This document shows positions 41,684 through 51,026 of a stretch of 64,000 nt of DNA, piece after piece; position 1 is the stretch's first letter, and every line of letters begins with the position of its first letter. The notes below the pieces were generated by a model. That model was given only the letters and a program-made list of their open reading frames with translations. It ran no database searches and was not told where the DNA came from. The stretch lies in contig CAWCIL010000039.1 in the NCBI GenBank assembly GCA_963795485.1, forward strand, positions 558,001 through 622,000, read 5' to 3'. Source of the stretch: AP-15 sp963795485 (lineage in GTDB: Bacteria > Pseudomonadota > Alphaproteobacteria > ATCC43930 > CGMCC-115725). Position numbers and translations under genes: made by a program.

Positions 41684-42742
41684 CTAGTCGCCGAGGCGTG
41701 TCGCCAGCACCGCCGCCGGCCGCTGGCCCGCGGCATAGGTCGCCAGCGGCGTCAGCGCCCCGGTCTCGCCGTCGATGCGGTAGGAGGCCAAGCGGCCGGA
41801 CGCGGTGCCCGCGGCGAAGACGAAACGGCCGGCCGGGTCCACGGCGAAGGCGCTCGGGACCGCTTCGGTCGGCGCCTGCCCGAGCGACCTCAAATGCCCG
41901 GTGGCCGGGTCGACCGCGAACCCGGCGATGCTGTTGTGGCCGCGGTTGCCGACATAGAGAAACCGCCCCGAGGGGGTGAGGTGGATCTGGGAACAGGTAT
42001 TGCGCGCGCTGTAGCCGTCCGGCAGGGTCGAGATCGTCTGCACCGCGGAGAGCGTGCCGGTCGCGCGGTCGAGGCGATAGAGGGTGACGCTGCAGCCCTG
42101 CTCATTGGAGAAATAGACAACGTCCAGGCTCGGATGAAAGCAGTAGTGGCGCGGGCCGAGGCGCTCGCTCGGCGCGACGCGGGACGGCGAATTGGGGGCC
42201 AGACGGCCGCTCCGGGCATCGAACTTGAACTGCGCGATCATGTTGGGGCCGGGATTGTCCTTTGGCGGCTCCAGCACGTTGTCCTGGATGCGGGCGATGT
42301 GCGGCACAAAGGCGAACCGGTTCGAGGGGTCGGTCGAAATCGCGTGCGCGCCGATGGCGGTTTCCTGCTTGTCCGCCGGCGCGGCCCCGACCGTGCCGTC
42401 CGCCGCCAGCGGATGGACCGCGGCATAGCCGCCCTGGTAATAGGCGCACAGCAGATACCGGCCGGCGCGGTCGGGCGCGAGGAAGGTCGGGGCGTCCGCC
42501 TGCGACACCGTTCCCAAGAGCGAGAGGCCGCCGGCCGCCTGGTCGATCCGGAAGCTCGAGATCGCCGGCCGGGTGCGATGCCCGACATAGAGGGTCTTCC
42601 GGTCGGGGCTGATCGCCATGACCGACGGTCCGCCCGGCGCCGGCGCCTCGGCCCGCGGCGTGAGCCGGCCGGTGTCGCCGTCGATCGCGAAGGCCGCGAT
42701 CTTGTCTTCGTCCTGCAGGCAAACGTAAAGCGAATCCGGCAT
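41684..42742 (-). CDS. Lactonase, seven-bladed beta-propeller (6-phosphogluconolactonase-like)
   Basis: The 352-residue protein contains about seven propeller repeats of the YVCLQDED, LYVGHRTRP and RFLYVGNRGHNSI type, matching PF10282 (YkgB/Pgl). In the operon context it may open a lactone formed by P450 or flavin chemistry, but a Pgl-like housekeeping role is equally possible. GGGAGGACAG precedes ATG 42742. There is a 135-base gap to the P450 stop upstream. Confidence 0.82.
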   Translation of the reverse strand: MPDSLYVCLQDEDKIAAFAIDGDTGRLTPRAEAPAPGGPSVMAISPDRKTLYVGHRTRPAISSFRIDQAAGGLSLLGTVSQADAPTFLAPDRAGRYLLCAYYQGGYAAVHPLAADGTVGAAPADKQETAIGAHAISTDPSNRFAFVPHIARIQDNVLEPPKDNPGPNMIAQFKFDARSGRLAPNSPSRVAPSERLGPRHYCFHPSLDVVYFSNEQGCSVTLYRLDRATGTLSAVQTISTLPDGYSARNTCSQIHLTPSGRFLYVGNRGHNSIAGFAVDPATGHLRSLGQAPTEAVPSAFAVDPAGRFVFAAGTASGRLASYRIDGETGALTPLATYAAGQRPAAVLATRLGD

Positions 42743-42877
42743 CTTCTGTCCTCCCTTGGTCTCTCGTCCAAGCGCGACTGCTGCTCTCTAGCGCAATGCC
42801 GCGCGGCCCTTGGGCTACGGCCCCCGCCGGCGCGAGCGGGGCCGGGCTTCCGTCTCCGGTCGGCCGTCCGGCGACAC

Positions 42878-44131
42878 TCAAGCCGGGATGCGCACCGGCA
42901 TCGAGCGGATGCCGTGAATGAAGTTGGAATAGGTCCGGCGCGCCGGGCCGACGACCTCGATCACCGGGAACCGCGTCATGATCTCTTCCCACAAGACGCG
43001 CAATTGCAGTTCGGCGAGCCGATTGCCGACGCAGCGATGGATGCCGAAGCCGAAGGAAAGGTGCTGGCGCGGCCGCGGGCGGTCGATGATGAAATTGTCG
43101 GGATCGTCGATCGCGTCGGGGTCGCGATTGCCCGAAACGTACCACATCACCACCTTGTCGCCCGCTTTGATCTGTTTGCCGCCGAGTTCGGCGTCTGCCT
43201 TCGCGGTGCGCCGCATGTGGATCACCGGGGTCACATAGCGGATGATCTCCGACACCATCCCCGGGATCAGCGCCGGATCGTCGCGCAATTTCCGGTATTC
43301 GCCGGGATGCTCGTTCAAGGCCATCAAGCCGCCGGTCATCGAATTGCGCGTCGTGTCGTTGCCGCCGACGATCAGCAATGACAGCGTGCCCATGAATTCG
43401 CGGATCGGCATGTTGCGCGTCGCCTCGCCATGCGCGAGCATCGACAACAGGTCGAATTTCGGCGGAAGCTGCGCCCGTTCGTTGAACAGCTTGCCCAACG
43501 CCTGCGCCATCTTGGTCAGCTCTGCGAATTTCTCTTCCTCCGAGTGCACCGGCGATTCGGGCGAGCGGACATTGGCAATCACGACATCGGACCAGTAGGT
43601 CAGCTGACGCCGGTCGTCCCACGGGTAATCGAACAAGGTTGCGAGCATCATCGTGGTCAGCTCGACCGAAACCCGGTCAACCCAGTCGAAGGTCTCGTTG
43701 CGCGGCAAGCCGTCGAGCACCCGCGCCGTGCGCTCGCGGATCAGCCCCTCCATGTTGGCGAGGTTGCCCGGCGCCACCACCGGGCTGACCACCATGCGCT
43801 GCTCGTCATGGCGCGGCGGGTCCATCCGGATAAAGTTCGGCCGGTCCATGTCCTTGGGCGGGTCCTCGATGGCGATGCCGCCCAGTTCCGAGGCCGAAGA
43901 ATAGATTTGATGGTTGACCTCGACCTGCATGATGTCTTTGTACTTGGTCACCGACCAGTACGGGCCATAGAGGCTTTCCCGGCAATAATGCACCGGATCC
44001 TCGCGCCGCAGCCGGGCGAAATAGGGGTACCAAGCGTCGTCCTGGTAGAGCTTGGGATCGCTGACGTCGATATCGTCGAGGGGCATATTGTCCGCGTCGA
44101 CATCAATCGCGGTGTCGAGGGGTGCGTTCAT
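42878..44131 (-). CDS. Cytochrome P450, CYP153-like
   Basis: The 417-residue protein has the I-helix GGNDTT (256-261), the K-helix EIIR (295-298) and the heme loop FGFGIHRCVGNRLAELQLR with Cys367 as the thiolate ligand. The H-R-C-V-G-N-R-L-A-E-L-Q form and the long NNxN-terminal acidic start are typical of CYP153 alkane omega-hydroxylases. It is soluble and receives electrons from the ferredoxin encoded 25 bases upstream. A ferredoxin reductase is not present nearby. GGGAGG precedes ATG 44131. Confidence 0.88.
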   Translation of the reverse strand: MNAPLDTAIDVDADNMPLDDIDVSDPKLYQDDAWYPYFARLRREDPVHYCRESLYGPYWSVTKYKDIMQVEVNHQIYSSASELGGIAIEDPPKDMDRPNFIRMDPPRHDEQRMVVSPVVAPGNLANMEGLIRERTARVLDGLPRNETFDWVDRVSVELTTMMLATLFDYPWDDRRQLTYWSDVVIANVRSPESPVHSEEEKFAELTKMAQALGKLFNERAQLPPKFDLLSMLAHGEATRNMPIREFMGTLSLLIVGGNDTTRNSMTGGLMALNEHPGEYRKLRDDPALIPGMVSEIIRYVTPVIHMRRTAKADAELGGKQIKAGDKVVMWYVSGNRDPDAIDDPDNFIIDRPRPRQHLSFGFGIHRCVGNRLAELQLRVLWEEIMTRFPVIEVVGPARRTYSNFIHGIRSMPVRIPA

Positions 44132-44156
44132 CGACCTGCCTCCCGTTCCGGTACCT

Positions 44157-44483
44157 CTAGTGTTGGCCTTCCGGCATACGCACGATAAGCCCGTCCAGCC
44201 CCTCGGTCACGGCGATCTGGCAGGAGAGGCGGGAATTGGGCCGGGCGAGGGCGGCAAAGCTCAGCATGCTGGCTTCCTGCGAGCCTGGGACCGGGACGCC
44301 GGTCGCGCCGAGCCAGCCCTCCTGGACATAGACGTGGCACGTCGCGCAGGCGCATTCGCCGCCGCAATCGGCATCGATGCCGGGGATGTTGTTGTCGACG
44401 GCGCCGCGCATGACCGAACGCCCCAAGGGCACCTCGACCCGGTGCTCGCGGCCGCCATACTCGATGTAGGTTATCTTCGGCAT
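44157..44483 (-). CDS. 2Fe-2S ferredoxin, partner of the P450
   Basis: The 108-residue adrenodoxin-like ferredoxin has the cluster ligands Cys40, Cys46, Cys49 and Cys88 in C-x5-C-x2-C...C, with an extra Cys44, and the family strand PKITYIEYGG. It delivers electrons to the CYP153. The start is taken at 44483. ATG 44495 adds four residues and is possible. It opens the operon. Confidence 0.9.
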   Translation of the reverse strand: MPKITYIEYGGREHRVEVPLGRSVMRGAVDNNIPGIDADCGGECACATCHVYVQEGWLGATGVPVPGSQEASMLSFAALARPNSRLSCQIAVTEGLDGLIVRMPEGQH

Positions 44484-44583
44484 GTCGGCGGACATCCCTG
44501 GGCGGCCGATGCTACCGGCGAAAGAATGCACGGCGCCCGCTCTCTTGGCAAGCCGGGGCGCTCCCGGGCGCTCGCCCGATCGG

Positions 44584-44640
44584 CCCTGTCCGATCGCACC
44601 CTATCCGATCGCATCGGCTCGGATGACGGTGACTGTCACC
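44584..44640 (-). promoter_or_regulatory. Direct repeat and palindrome upstream of the P450 operon
   Basis: CCTGTCCGATCGCAC and CCTATCCGATCGCAT are adjacent 15-16-base direct repeats around 44585-44615, each carrying CGATCG, and GGTGACTGTCACC at 44628-44640 is a perfect 13-base palindrome. They lie in the 150-base gap upstream of the ferredoxin, where operator sites would be expected. No regulator gene is adjacent. Confidence 0.4.
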
Positions 44641-44686
44641 GCGACCTCACCATCGCAGCCGCCCGGCCGCCCGATCGGCGATGGCG

Positions 44687-46642
44687 TCAACTGGCCAACG
44701 GAGCGGGTTCATGCCGTCTCGGCGGCGCTTCGGCCGGGGTCGGGAGCAGCACCTGCGCGTGCCACAAACCGGCGATCATCAGCAGCCATGGGCGCGACCA
44801 ATGGCTGTTGCCGGCGCGAAAGGCGCGATGGACCTCGGCAACCGCATCGGCATCGAACAGACCGGCTTTTTTGACATTGGCCGGCGACAGCGTGTCGCCC
44901 AGCACGCTCGCGAGGCTGCCCTTCAGCCAATCGCCGCATGGCAGGATAAAACCCTTCTTGGCGCGCCGGGTGAAAAACTCGGGCGGCAGATAACGGCGAG
45001 CGACATCGCAGACGATCCGCTTGACGCCGCTCTCCTGATAGCTGGCGCCGGGTGCGGCAGCGCGGGTCGCGTCGGCCATCTTTGCCCCGGGCGGCAGCGA
45101 AAGGGCAAAATCGACCACCACCGGGTCGAGAAACGGCACCCGCACCTCCAGCGAGTGGATCATGGCGCAGGCGTCGATGTCGCGCAGCAGCTGGTTGCGG
45201 GTATAGCTGTTGAGGCACAGCACGCCGGCCCGCTCGAGAGCGCCGCCGGACCGCAATTCGTCGGCCGCCTCCAGATCCTCGGCGAAACCGCGCCAGGGGA
45301 GCCCTTCCCGCCGTTCCGCGGCGATCAGACCGTGGGCCAGATCCGGACCGAAGCAATGATAGAGCCGGCCGAAGGTTTCGCGCAGTCCGGCGCCGGCGCT
45401 GCCCTCGGCAGCGGTGGACGGCGATCTCCCGCCCAGCAACGCGCGCACCCAGCCGGACCTTCTCTCGCCGGTCAGCGACCCGGTCCCCCACTCGCGGCCG
45501 ATCTGGGCGAACCAGGGATAGCCGAGAAACACCTCGTCGCCGCCGGTCCCGGACAATGCCACGGTCGCCGCCTGGGCCGCAGCGTATGACACGAAATAGC
45601 TGTTGAGCCCATCGACGCACGGCTGGTCGAGACCCTGGACGAAGCGGTCCAGGTGCACCGCAACTTCTGGCGCGCCGACCAGCACCCGGCTGTGGCGAGT
45701 GCCGAGAACGGTGGCCACTTCGGCCGCCTCATGGCTTTCGTCGACCGCATCGGCGTCGTCCTCGAAGCCGACCGAGAAGGTATTGACCTGACCGTTGGCT
45801 TCTCGCGCCATCAATGCTGCGATCAGCGAGGAATCAACCCCGCCGGACAGAAAGGCGCCGACCGGGACGTCGCCGACCGTCTGCCCCATCACCGATTGGG
45901 CGATCACCTCGGCGAACTGCTCGACCTGCTCCTGATAGGGCCGAACGCGCAGACCCGGCAGCCGGTCGGTTGCGTAGGACCAGTAGCGGCGCAGCTTGAT
46001 GCCGTTCCGATCGGCGATCAGGTAGTGCGCGGAGGGCAGGTGCTCGACCTCGCGCAACAAAGTCCGCGGCTGGACGACCGACCCGAGGCTCAATAGCTGG
46101 CGCAGCGCCTCGCAATCGATGTCTCGTGCGACCCGGCTGCTCGCCAGCATGGCTTTGAGCTCGGACGCGAAAACCAACACGCCGCCCACTTCGGCGTAGA
46201 GCAGCGGTTTGATGCCGAAATGATCGCGCACCAGCAGCAGCTTTTCGCGCCCCGGCCCGCCCCGCCGGTCATACAAGGCGATCGCGAAGATGCCGCGCAG
46301 GCGGGCCAGAAAGTCCTCGCCGTATTCCTGATAGAGTGCCAGGACCACCTCGGTATCGGACTGGGTACGAAAGGTTCTGCCCTTGGCCTCGAGCGCCGCG
46401 CGCTGCTCCCGGAAATTATACAGCTCTCCGTTGTAGACGATCTGGATCGCCCCGCCGGCCGCGCTCATCGGCTGATGACCGGCGGCCGAGGTGTCGATGA
46501 TCGCCAGCCGTCGATGACCGAGCGTCACCGCATCGTCGCTGTAGACGCCCTCGTCGTCGGGGCCCCGATGCTGGAGCGCCGCCAGCATCGCCCGCACCGC
46601 TTGGGGCGCTCGCTCGCGAAAAACGCCGGCAATTCCGCACAT
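44687..46642 (-). CDS. asnB: Asparagine synthase (glutamine-hydrolysing)
   Basis: The 651-residue class B enzyme has an N-terminal glutaminase with Cys2 nucleophile (MCGIAGVF), HRGPDDEG and VYNGELYNFRE, and a synthetase domain with the PP-loop FLSGGVDSS near residue 265 and LSGTGGDEVFLGYPW. In polysaccharide loci such enzymes amidate a sugar carboxylate or a lipid-linked intermediate, and this one is not a proven Asn enzyme. It is the last gene of the operon that begins at the RmlD-like gene, and it is one base from wzt. Confidence 0.9.
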   Translation of the reverse strand: MCGIAGVFRERAPQAVRAMLAALQHRGPDDEGVYSDDAVTLGHRRLAIIDTSAAGHQPMSAAGGAIQIVYNGELYNFREQRAALEAKGRTFRTQSDTEVVLALYQEYGEDFLARLRGIFAIALYDRRGGPGREKLLLVRDHFGIKPLLYAEVGGVLVFASELKAMLASSRVARDIDCEALRQLLSLGSVVQPRTLLREVEHLPSAHYLIADRNGIKLRRYWSYATDRLPGLRVRPYQEQVEQFAEVIAQSVMGQTVGDVPVGAFLSGGVDSSLIAALMAREANGQVNTFSVGFEDDADAVDESHEAAEVATVLGTRHSRVLVGAPEVAVHLDRFVQGLDQPCVDGLNSYFVSYAAAQAATVALSGTGGDEVFLGYPWFAQIGREWGTGSLTGERRSGWVRALLGGRSPSTAAEGSAGAGLRETFGRLYHCFGPDLAHGLIAAERREGLPWRGFAEDLEAADELRSGGALERAGVLCLNSYTRNQLLRDIDACAMIHSLEVRVPFLDPVVVDFALSLPPGAKMADATRAAAPGASYQESGVKRIVCDVARRYLPPEFFTRRAKKGFILPCGDWLKGSLASVLGDTLSPANVKKAGLFDADAVAEVHRAFRAGNSHWSRPWLLMIAGLWHAQVLLPTPAEAPPRRHEPAPLAS

Positions 46643-46643
46643 C

Positions 46644-47943
46644 TCAGACCCCGACGAGCGTGGAATCGAGAACCCGGGCGCCGCAGAAACTGGAGCGCAT
46701 GTTGACCAGCCCCGGAAACAGGGCCCGCGTCATTCCCTCGAACACGATCGAATCAGCGACGGTCTGGATCATCGAATAGTGCTGAGGATTGTCGGCGCCC
46801 CGATGATTTTCGGCGATACCAAGATTGACAATATACGAGCCGGAGTTGAAGCCGGCGCACAGCCGGAATTCGTATTCCTTCTCCTCCCCGGCGGCGATCG
46901 CCAACTCGACGCCTTGGACGGAGGTCGAGGTCCCGTAGATCTGCACGCCGGTTGGAGTGCGGATGTCGTAGCCCACCGAAAGCGAAGGGATCGTCTCGAA
47001 CGCCCGGACGCGGATGCGAAGGAAATATTCCTTGCCGTCGTCGAGGCACCGCACCGAGGCGCCGGCGCCATCGACGAGATCGCTGTCGACGATCCTGGCT
47101 CTGCCGGCGGCCGCGGCGGCATCGCTTCCGACCTGCAGCACCGGCTTCAGCGCATCGTTGAACGCGGCCATCTCCTCGTGGATCATCTGCTCGTAGCGGT
47201 AGCCGACCTCCCGCGGCTCGCCGATCGCGGCGATCCGGCCGCCTTCAAGCAGGATTGCCGAGTTCGCACAGATCGTAGATCTGATTGAGCGAGTGGGTGA
47301 CGAACAGCACCGTTGCGCCGCTCTTCGCGATCTCGCGCATCCGGGCATAGCTCTTGGCGTTGAACATCATGTCGCCGGTGGCCAGCGCCTCGTCGATGAT
47401 CAGGATGTCCGGCTCGACGCTGGCGGCGATGCTGAACGCGAGACGGGCGAGCATACCGCTCGAATAGGTCTTGCACGGACGGTCGATAAACGCGCCGATC
47501 CCGCTGAAATCGATGATCTCGTCGGCCTTTCGGGCGATTTCCTGGTGGCTCATGCCGAGGCACAGGCCGCCGAGCAGGATGTTCTCGCGCCCGCTCAGGT
47601 CGAGATTGAAGCCGGTGCCGAGCACCATGATGGCCGAGACCCAGCCGTTGACCCTCACCTCGCCGCGCGTCTTGTCGAGCGTGCCGGAGATGATCCGCAA
47701 GAGCGTCGTCTTGCCGGCGCCGTTGCGGCCGATGACCCCGACCACCTGGCCGCGCGGCACCTCGAAGGTCACCTGCTGCAGTGCCCAGTGCTCGCGATGC
47801 CGGCAGCGCCGGGTGAGCAGTTCGGCCACGATGTCGAGCGGCTTGGCGTACACCTTGTACATCTTCCCGAGCCCGCGCACGGCGATTGCCGCATCGCCCG
47901 CTCCGGTCGCCGGCACGGTCCTATCGTTGGGGCTGCCCGTCAC
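46644..47943 (-). pseudogene. wzt: Wzt, ABC transporter ATPase with C-terminal polysaccharide-binding domain, frameshifted
   Basis: The N-terminal ABC domain has the P-loop GRNGAGKT (72-79), Walker B ILIIDEALATGD and a signature TYSSGMLARL. It stops at YDLCELGNPA. In the next frame the linker I-L-L-E-G-G-R-I-A-A-I-G-E-P and a beta-sandwich domain ending at TLVGV follow, the Wzt-C domain that reads the modified terminus of the polysaccharide. One extra base near 47262-47266 causes the break. The restored length is 432 residues, the usual size for E. coli O9a-type Wzt. The start is GTG 47943, overlapping the wzm stop as GTGA. Confidence 0.82.
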
Positions 47944-48815
47944 AGGAAAGAGCCGAACTGCGGCTTCAGCCGGTTGAAGAGCAGGGCTCCGACCAAAAAC
48001 ACCAGCGCGCTCTCGCCCGCCGCCGCCAGCCACAAGCTGCTGTCTCTGATGCCGCCAAAATACGCCGCATCGTGAAAGCATTCGACGTAGAGCGTCATCG
48101 GGTTCAGGTACAGAATTGGTCGCAGCTTCTCCGGGACCCAGGACATGAAATAAAATACCGGCGCCAGATACAACCCCATCAGCAGATAGAGCTGAACGAT
48201 GTCCTTGAGGTCGGCAAGGAACACGCCGAGCGCCGAGAGCAAAAAGGCGACCCCGAACAGAAACACATACAAGAGGACCAGGCAGAGCGGCAGCAGCAGG
48301 TAGGCCACGCTCAGGGTATGGAAGGTAATCACGGTGTACAGCATCAGACCGATCAGACCGATGCACATGATCGGGGTGGTGGCGAGCACGGTTTTGACCG
48401 GTAGCACCTCGAGCGGAAAGACCACCTGCTTCACCAGCGCCGCCTGACCGGTAACGATGCCTGGCCCGCGGGCCAGCACATCCGTCGCCACCAGCCAGGT
48501 GACGATGCCGGAAACCAGATAGACCGCATGGTCGGAGGGCACCTGCCAGCCGATCGCAGCCGCCTTGGTGGCGAAGACGACGCCGAACAAAAACAGGAAG
48601 ACCGAGATCGTCGCTATCGGATGGATCAGAGCCCACACCGATCCGAGAACCTGTCCGGCATAGCGGTCGGAGATGTCCCGGCGCGCCAGCTCTAAGGTCA
48701 GCCGGCGGTATCTGGCGACCACCCTCAGGGTCGAGAGGATGTCGGCAAGCATCGCCGCCGGGTTCGGCGCCGCGCGGCGTGCGGCCGCCGATGAGCCTTG
48801 CTTTTCTGCCGTCAT
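47940..48815 (-). CDS. wzm: Wzm, polysaccharide ABC transporter permease
   Basis: The 291-residue permease has six hydrophobic helices and the cytoplasmic amphipathic start YRRLTLELARRDISDRYAGQ, which is the ABC2 signature. VLPVKTVLATTPIMCIGLIG and YFMSWVPEKLRPILYLNPMT are typical of Wzm. It forms the channel with Wzt to export a lipid-linked polysaccharide. It follows the wecB-like gene by 13 bases. Confidence 0.92.
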   Translation of the reverse strand: MTAEKQGSSAAARRAAPNPAAMLADILSTLRVVARYRRLTLELARRDISDRYAGQVLGSVWALIHPIATISVFLFLFGVVFATKAAAIGWQVPSDHAVYLVSGIVTWLVATDVLARGPGIVTGQAALVKQVVFPLEVLPVKTVLATTPIMCIGLIGLMLYTVITFHTLSVAYLLLPLCLVLLYVFLFGVAFLLSALGVFLADLKDIVQLYLLMGLYLAPVFYFMSWVPEKLRPILYLNPMTLYVECFHDAAYFGGIRDSSLWLAAAGESALVFLVGALLFNRLKPQFGSFL

Positions 48816-48828
48816 CTTGCCGAACCGG

Positions 48829-49929
48829 TCAATCGCGCGATCCGCCGAGCCCGTGATGATAGCCGGCGACGATACGCACCGCCGTGTCGCTGACCGCCGG
48901 CACGCGGTATTCGGGGGGCGGCGCCCAGCGCGGCGGCAAGGACAGCGCCAGGCGGGTCGCGGCCAGGACCGACTCGACCTTGCCGCCCGACAGGATGTTG
49001 CTGCCGCACTCGATCGTCTCGGGGCGCTCGGTCACGTCGCGCAAGGTGACATTGGGGACCCCGAACAGAGCGCACTCCTCCTGCACCGTGCCGCTGTCGC
49101 TCATCACCAGGCGCGCCGACAGTTCCAGGCGGACAAAATCGAAAAAGCCGAACGGTTCGAGAAAGCGCACGCCGTTCCGCGCCGCCGCCTGCCGATCCTG
49201 ACCCAGACGGGCGCGGGTATGCGGATGGGTGCTGACCAGAACCGGTAGATCGTGCTCATGGCCGACTCGCCCCAGCGCATCGACTAGACCGTGCAGCCGC
49301 TCGGCGAGGTCGACATTCTCGGCGCGGTGCAAGGTGACCAGAACGTAATGCCCTTTATCGACCTCCAGCCGATCCAGAACATCGGAGGCGTCGATGCGCG
49401 GCCGGAAATGCTCGATCACCTCGCCGATCGGGTTGCCGGTGACAAAGATGCGCTCGGCGGTAATCCCTTCGCGCAGAAGATTGTCGCGGCTGCGCTCGGT
49501 ATAGGGCATCAGGATGTCGCTGCAATGGTCGATGACGCGGCGGTTGACCTCCTCGGGGACGCGGTCGTCGTGGCAGCGGTTGCCCGCCTCCATGTGAAAC
49601 ACCGGGATGCCGAGCCGCTTGGCGATATAGGCGGCGAGCCCGGAATTGGTGTCGCCGAGGATCAGGAGGCGGTCGGGGCGGACCTCCTCGAACGCCTGCT
49701 CGCAGCCGGCTAGGATCTGACCGACCTGACGCGCCAGCCCGCCGCTCGCTCCCAAATACCGGTCCGGGGCGCGCACCTCCAATTCGCGAAAGAACACCTC
49801 GCTCAGCATCGGATCGAAGTTCTGACCGGTATGGATCACCGCGTGCTGGGCGAAGCGATCGAGCTTTTCGATGATCAGCGAGAGCCGTATGATTTCCGGC
49901 CGGGTCCCTAGAACCGTGGCAATCTTCAT
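48829..49929 (-). CDS. UDP-GlcNAc 2-epimerase-type enzyme (non-hydrolysing; FnlC/WbjD/WbvD-like)
   Basis: The 366-residue enzyme has the WecB fold markers GTRPEIIRL, ILGDTNS, HMEAGNRCHDDRVPEE, and VLVTLHRAENVD and MSDSGTVQEE near the UDP site. In the neighbourhood of a FnlA-like dehydratase and an RmlD-like reductase, it is best explained as the C-2 epimerase of a UDP-N-acetyl-L-sugar pathway and not as a ManNAc-forming WecB. ATG 49929 overlaps the stop of the upstream gene by four bases. Confidence 0.82.
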   Translation of the reverse strand: MKIATVLGTRPEIIRLSLIIEKLDRFAQHAVIHTGQNFDPMLSEVFFRELEVRAPDRYLGASGGLARQVGQILAGCEQAFEEVRPDRLLILGDTNSGLAAYIAKRLGIPVFHMEAGNRCHDDRVPEEVNRRVIDHCSDILMPYTERSRDNLLREGITAERIFVTGNPIGEVIEHFRPRIDASDVLDRLEVDKGHYVLVTLHRAENVDLAERLHGLVDALGRVGHEHDLPVLVSTHPHTRARLGQDRQAAARNGVRFLEPFGFFDFVRLELSARLVMSDSGTVQEECALFGVPNVTLRDVTERPETIECGSNILSGGKVESVLAATRLALSLPPRWAPPPEYRVPAVSDTAVRIVAGYHHGLGGSRD

Positions 49930-51005
49930 CGCAGGAACTCGCCCTCGATCTGCGGTCGGTCCTCGACCATCAGCTTCTTTGCGGTCAAGAGCGCGCGCGT
50001 CTGTTCGAGGCTCATGACCTCCCCGCTCGACAGGTACTCGGTCTCGAGCAACGGTCCGGTAAGGCTTTCCGGCCGGTGCAGTTCCGGCAGGATCGGAGCG
50101 ATGACGTAGTACGCGCCGCGGCGGACCGTGCGCGCAGCCTCCTCTTCCGACACCAGGCATTCGTGCAATTTCTCGCCCGGCCGGATGCCGGTGGTGACGG
50201 TCTCGATCCGGCGGGCGCCGATCAGGCATTTGGCAACGTCGGCGATCAGGGCGGCGGGCGCGCGCGGGATATAGGTCTCCCCTGGATTGGCGCCGGACGC
50301 CGCGGCCAGCACGACGTCGACCGCCTCGTCGAGATCGAGCAGAAACCGCGTCATCCGCCAGTCGGTGATGGTAACCGGCCCGCCAGCCCGGATCTGCTCG
50401 TGAAACAGCGGGATCACCGAGCCGCGCGAGGCCAACACGTTGCCGTAGCGGACAAGGGCGATGCGCGTCTTCGGAAGATCGAGATTGGCGCGCGCGAAAA
50501 TCCGCTCTTGGATCGATTTGGTCATGCCCATCACATTGACCGGCTTGACCGCCTTGTCGGTCGAGATCCCGACCACAGCTTCGACCGGTAGGCGCAGGTC
50601 GCGAATCGCCCGGACGATGTTTTCCGGTCCGCAGATGTTGGTTGCAACCGCCTCGAACGGGAAATATTCGCAGGTCGGCACCTGCTTCAGCGCTGCGGCG
50701 TTGAACACCACGTCGACATCGCGCAGCGCCGCTGCCACCGCATTGAAATCGCGCACGTCGCCGATCCGAAACTCGAGGAGCCTTGCGAAATTTCGATAAA
50801 TGACCTCGTCGGTCGGCGCGGTGCGGTGCAGGTACTCGACCCGCAGCGCGTGCTGCTTTGCCTCGTCGCGCGAGAATACGATGATCTTAGCGACGGCGCC
50901 GGCGCTTCCGCCGAGCAGCCGATGCAGCAGCACCTTGCCGAGCGAGCCGGTGCCGCCGGTGATCAGGACGCGCTTGCCTTCGAGCGAAGCCAAATCTTTA
51001 CACAC
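49926..51005 (-). CDS. UDP-GlcNAc 4,6-dehydratase/5-epimerase (FnlA/WbjB/CapE-like)
   Basis: The 359-residue extended SDR has GGTGSLGK for NAD(P), DVVFNAAALKQVPTCE and the active-site STDKAVKPVNVMGMTKS, in which Met replaces the usual Tyr and Lys is retained. This Met-x3-Lys form is typical of the CapE/FnlA branch that inverts C-5. It uses UDP-GlcNAc. The two neighbours supply the reductase and 2-epimerase. Confidence 0.85.
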   Translation of the reverse strand: MCKDLASLEGKRVLITGGTGSLGKVLLHRLLGGSAGAVAKIIVFSRDEAKQHALRVEYLHRTAPTDEVIYRNFARLLEFRIGDVRDFNAVAAALRDVDVVFNAAALKQVPTCEYFPFEAVATNICGPENIVRAIRDLRLPVEAVVGISTDKAVKPVNVMGMTKSIQERIFARANLDLPKTRIALVRYGNVLASRGSVIPLFHEQIRAGGPVTITDWRMTRFLLDLDEAVDVVLAAASGANPGETYIPRAPAALIADVAKCLIGARRIETVTTGIRPGEKLHECLVSEEEAARTVRRGAYYVIAPILPELHRPESLTGPLLETEYLSSGEVMSLEQTRALLTAKKLMVEDRPQIEGEFLR

Positions 51006-51026
51006 CTTTGTCGGTTGTCCCGTGGG

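Noticed and set aside
41159..43381. A 740-codon open frame on the plus strand
   Set aside because: It runs antisense to the LLM, lactonase and part of the P450 genes. Its composition is that of the complement of GC-rich codons, with no recognisable domain.
47245..47290. Programmed frameshifting in wzt
   Set aside because: There is no slippery heptamer or pseudoknot, and the same kind of single extra base occurs in many unrelated genes here.
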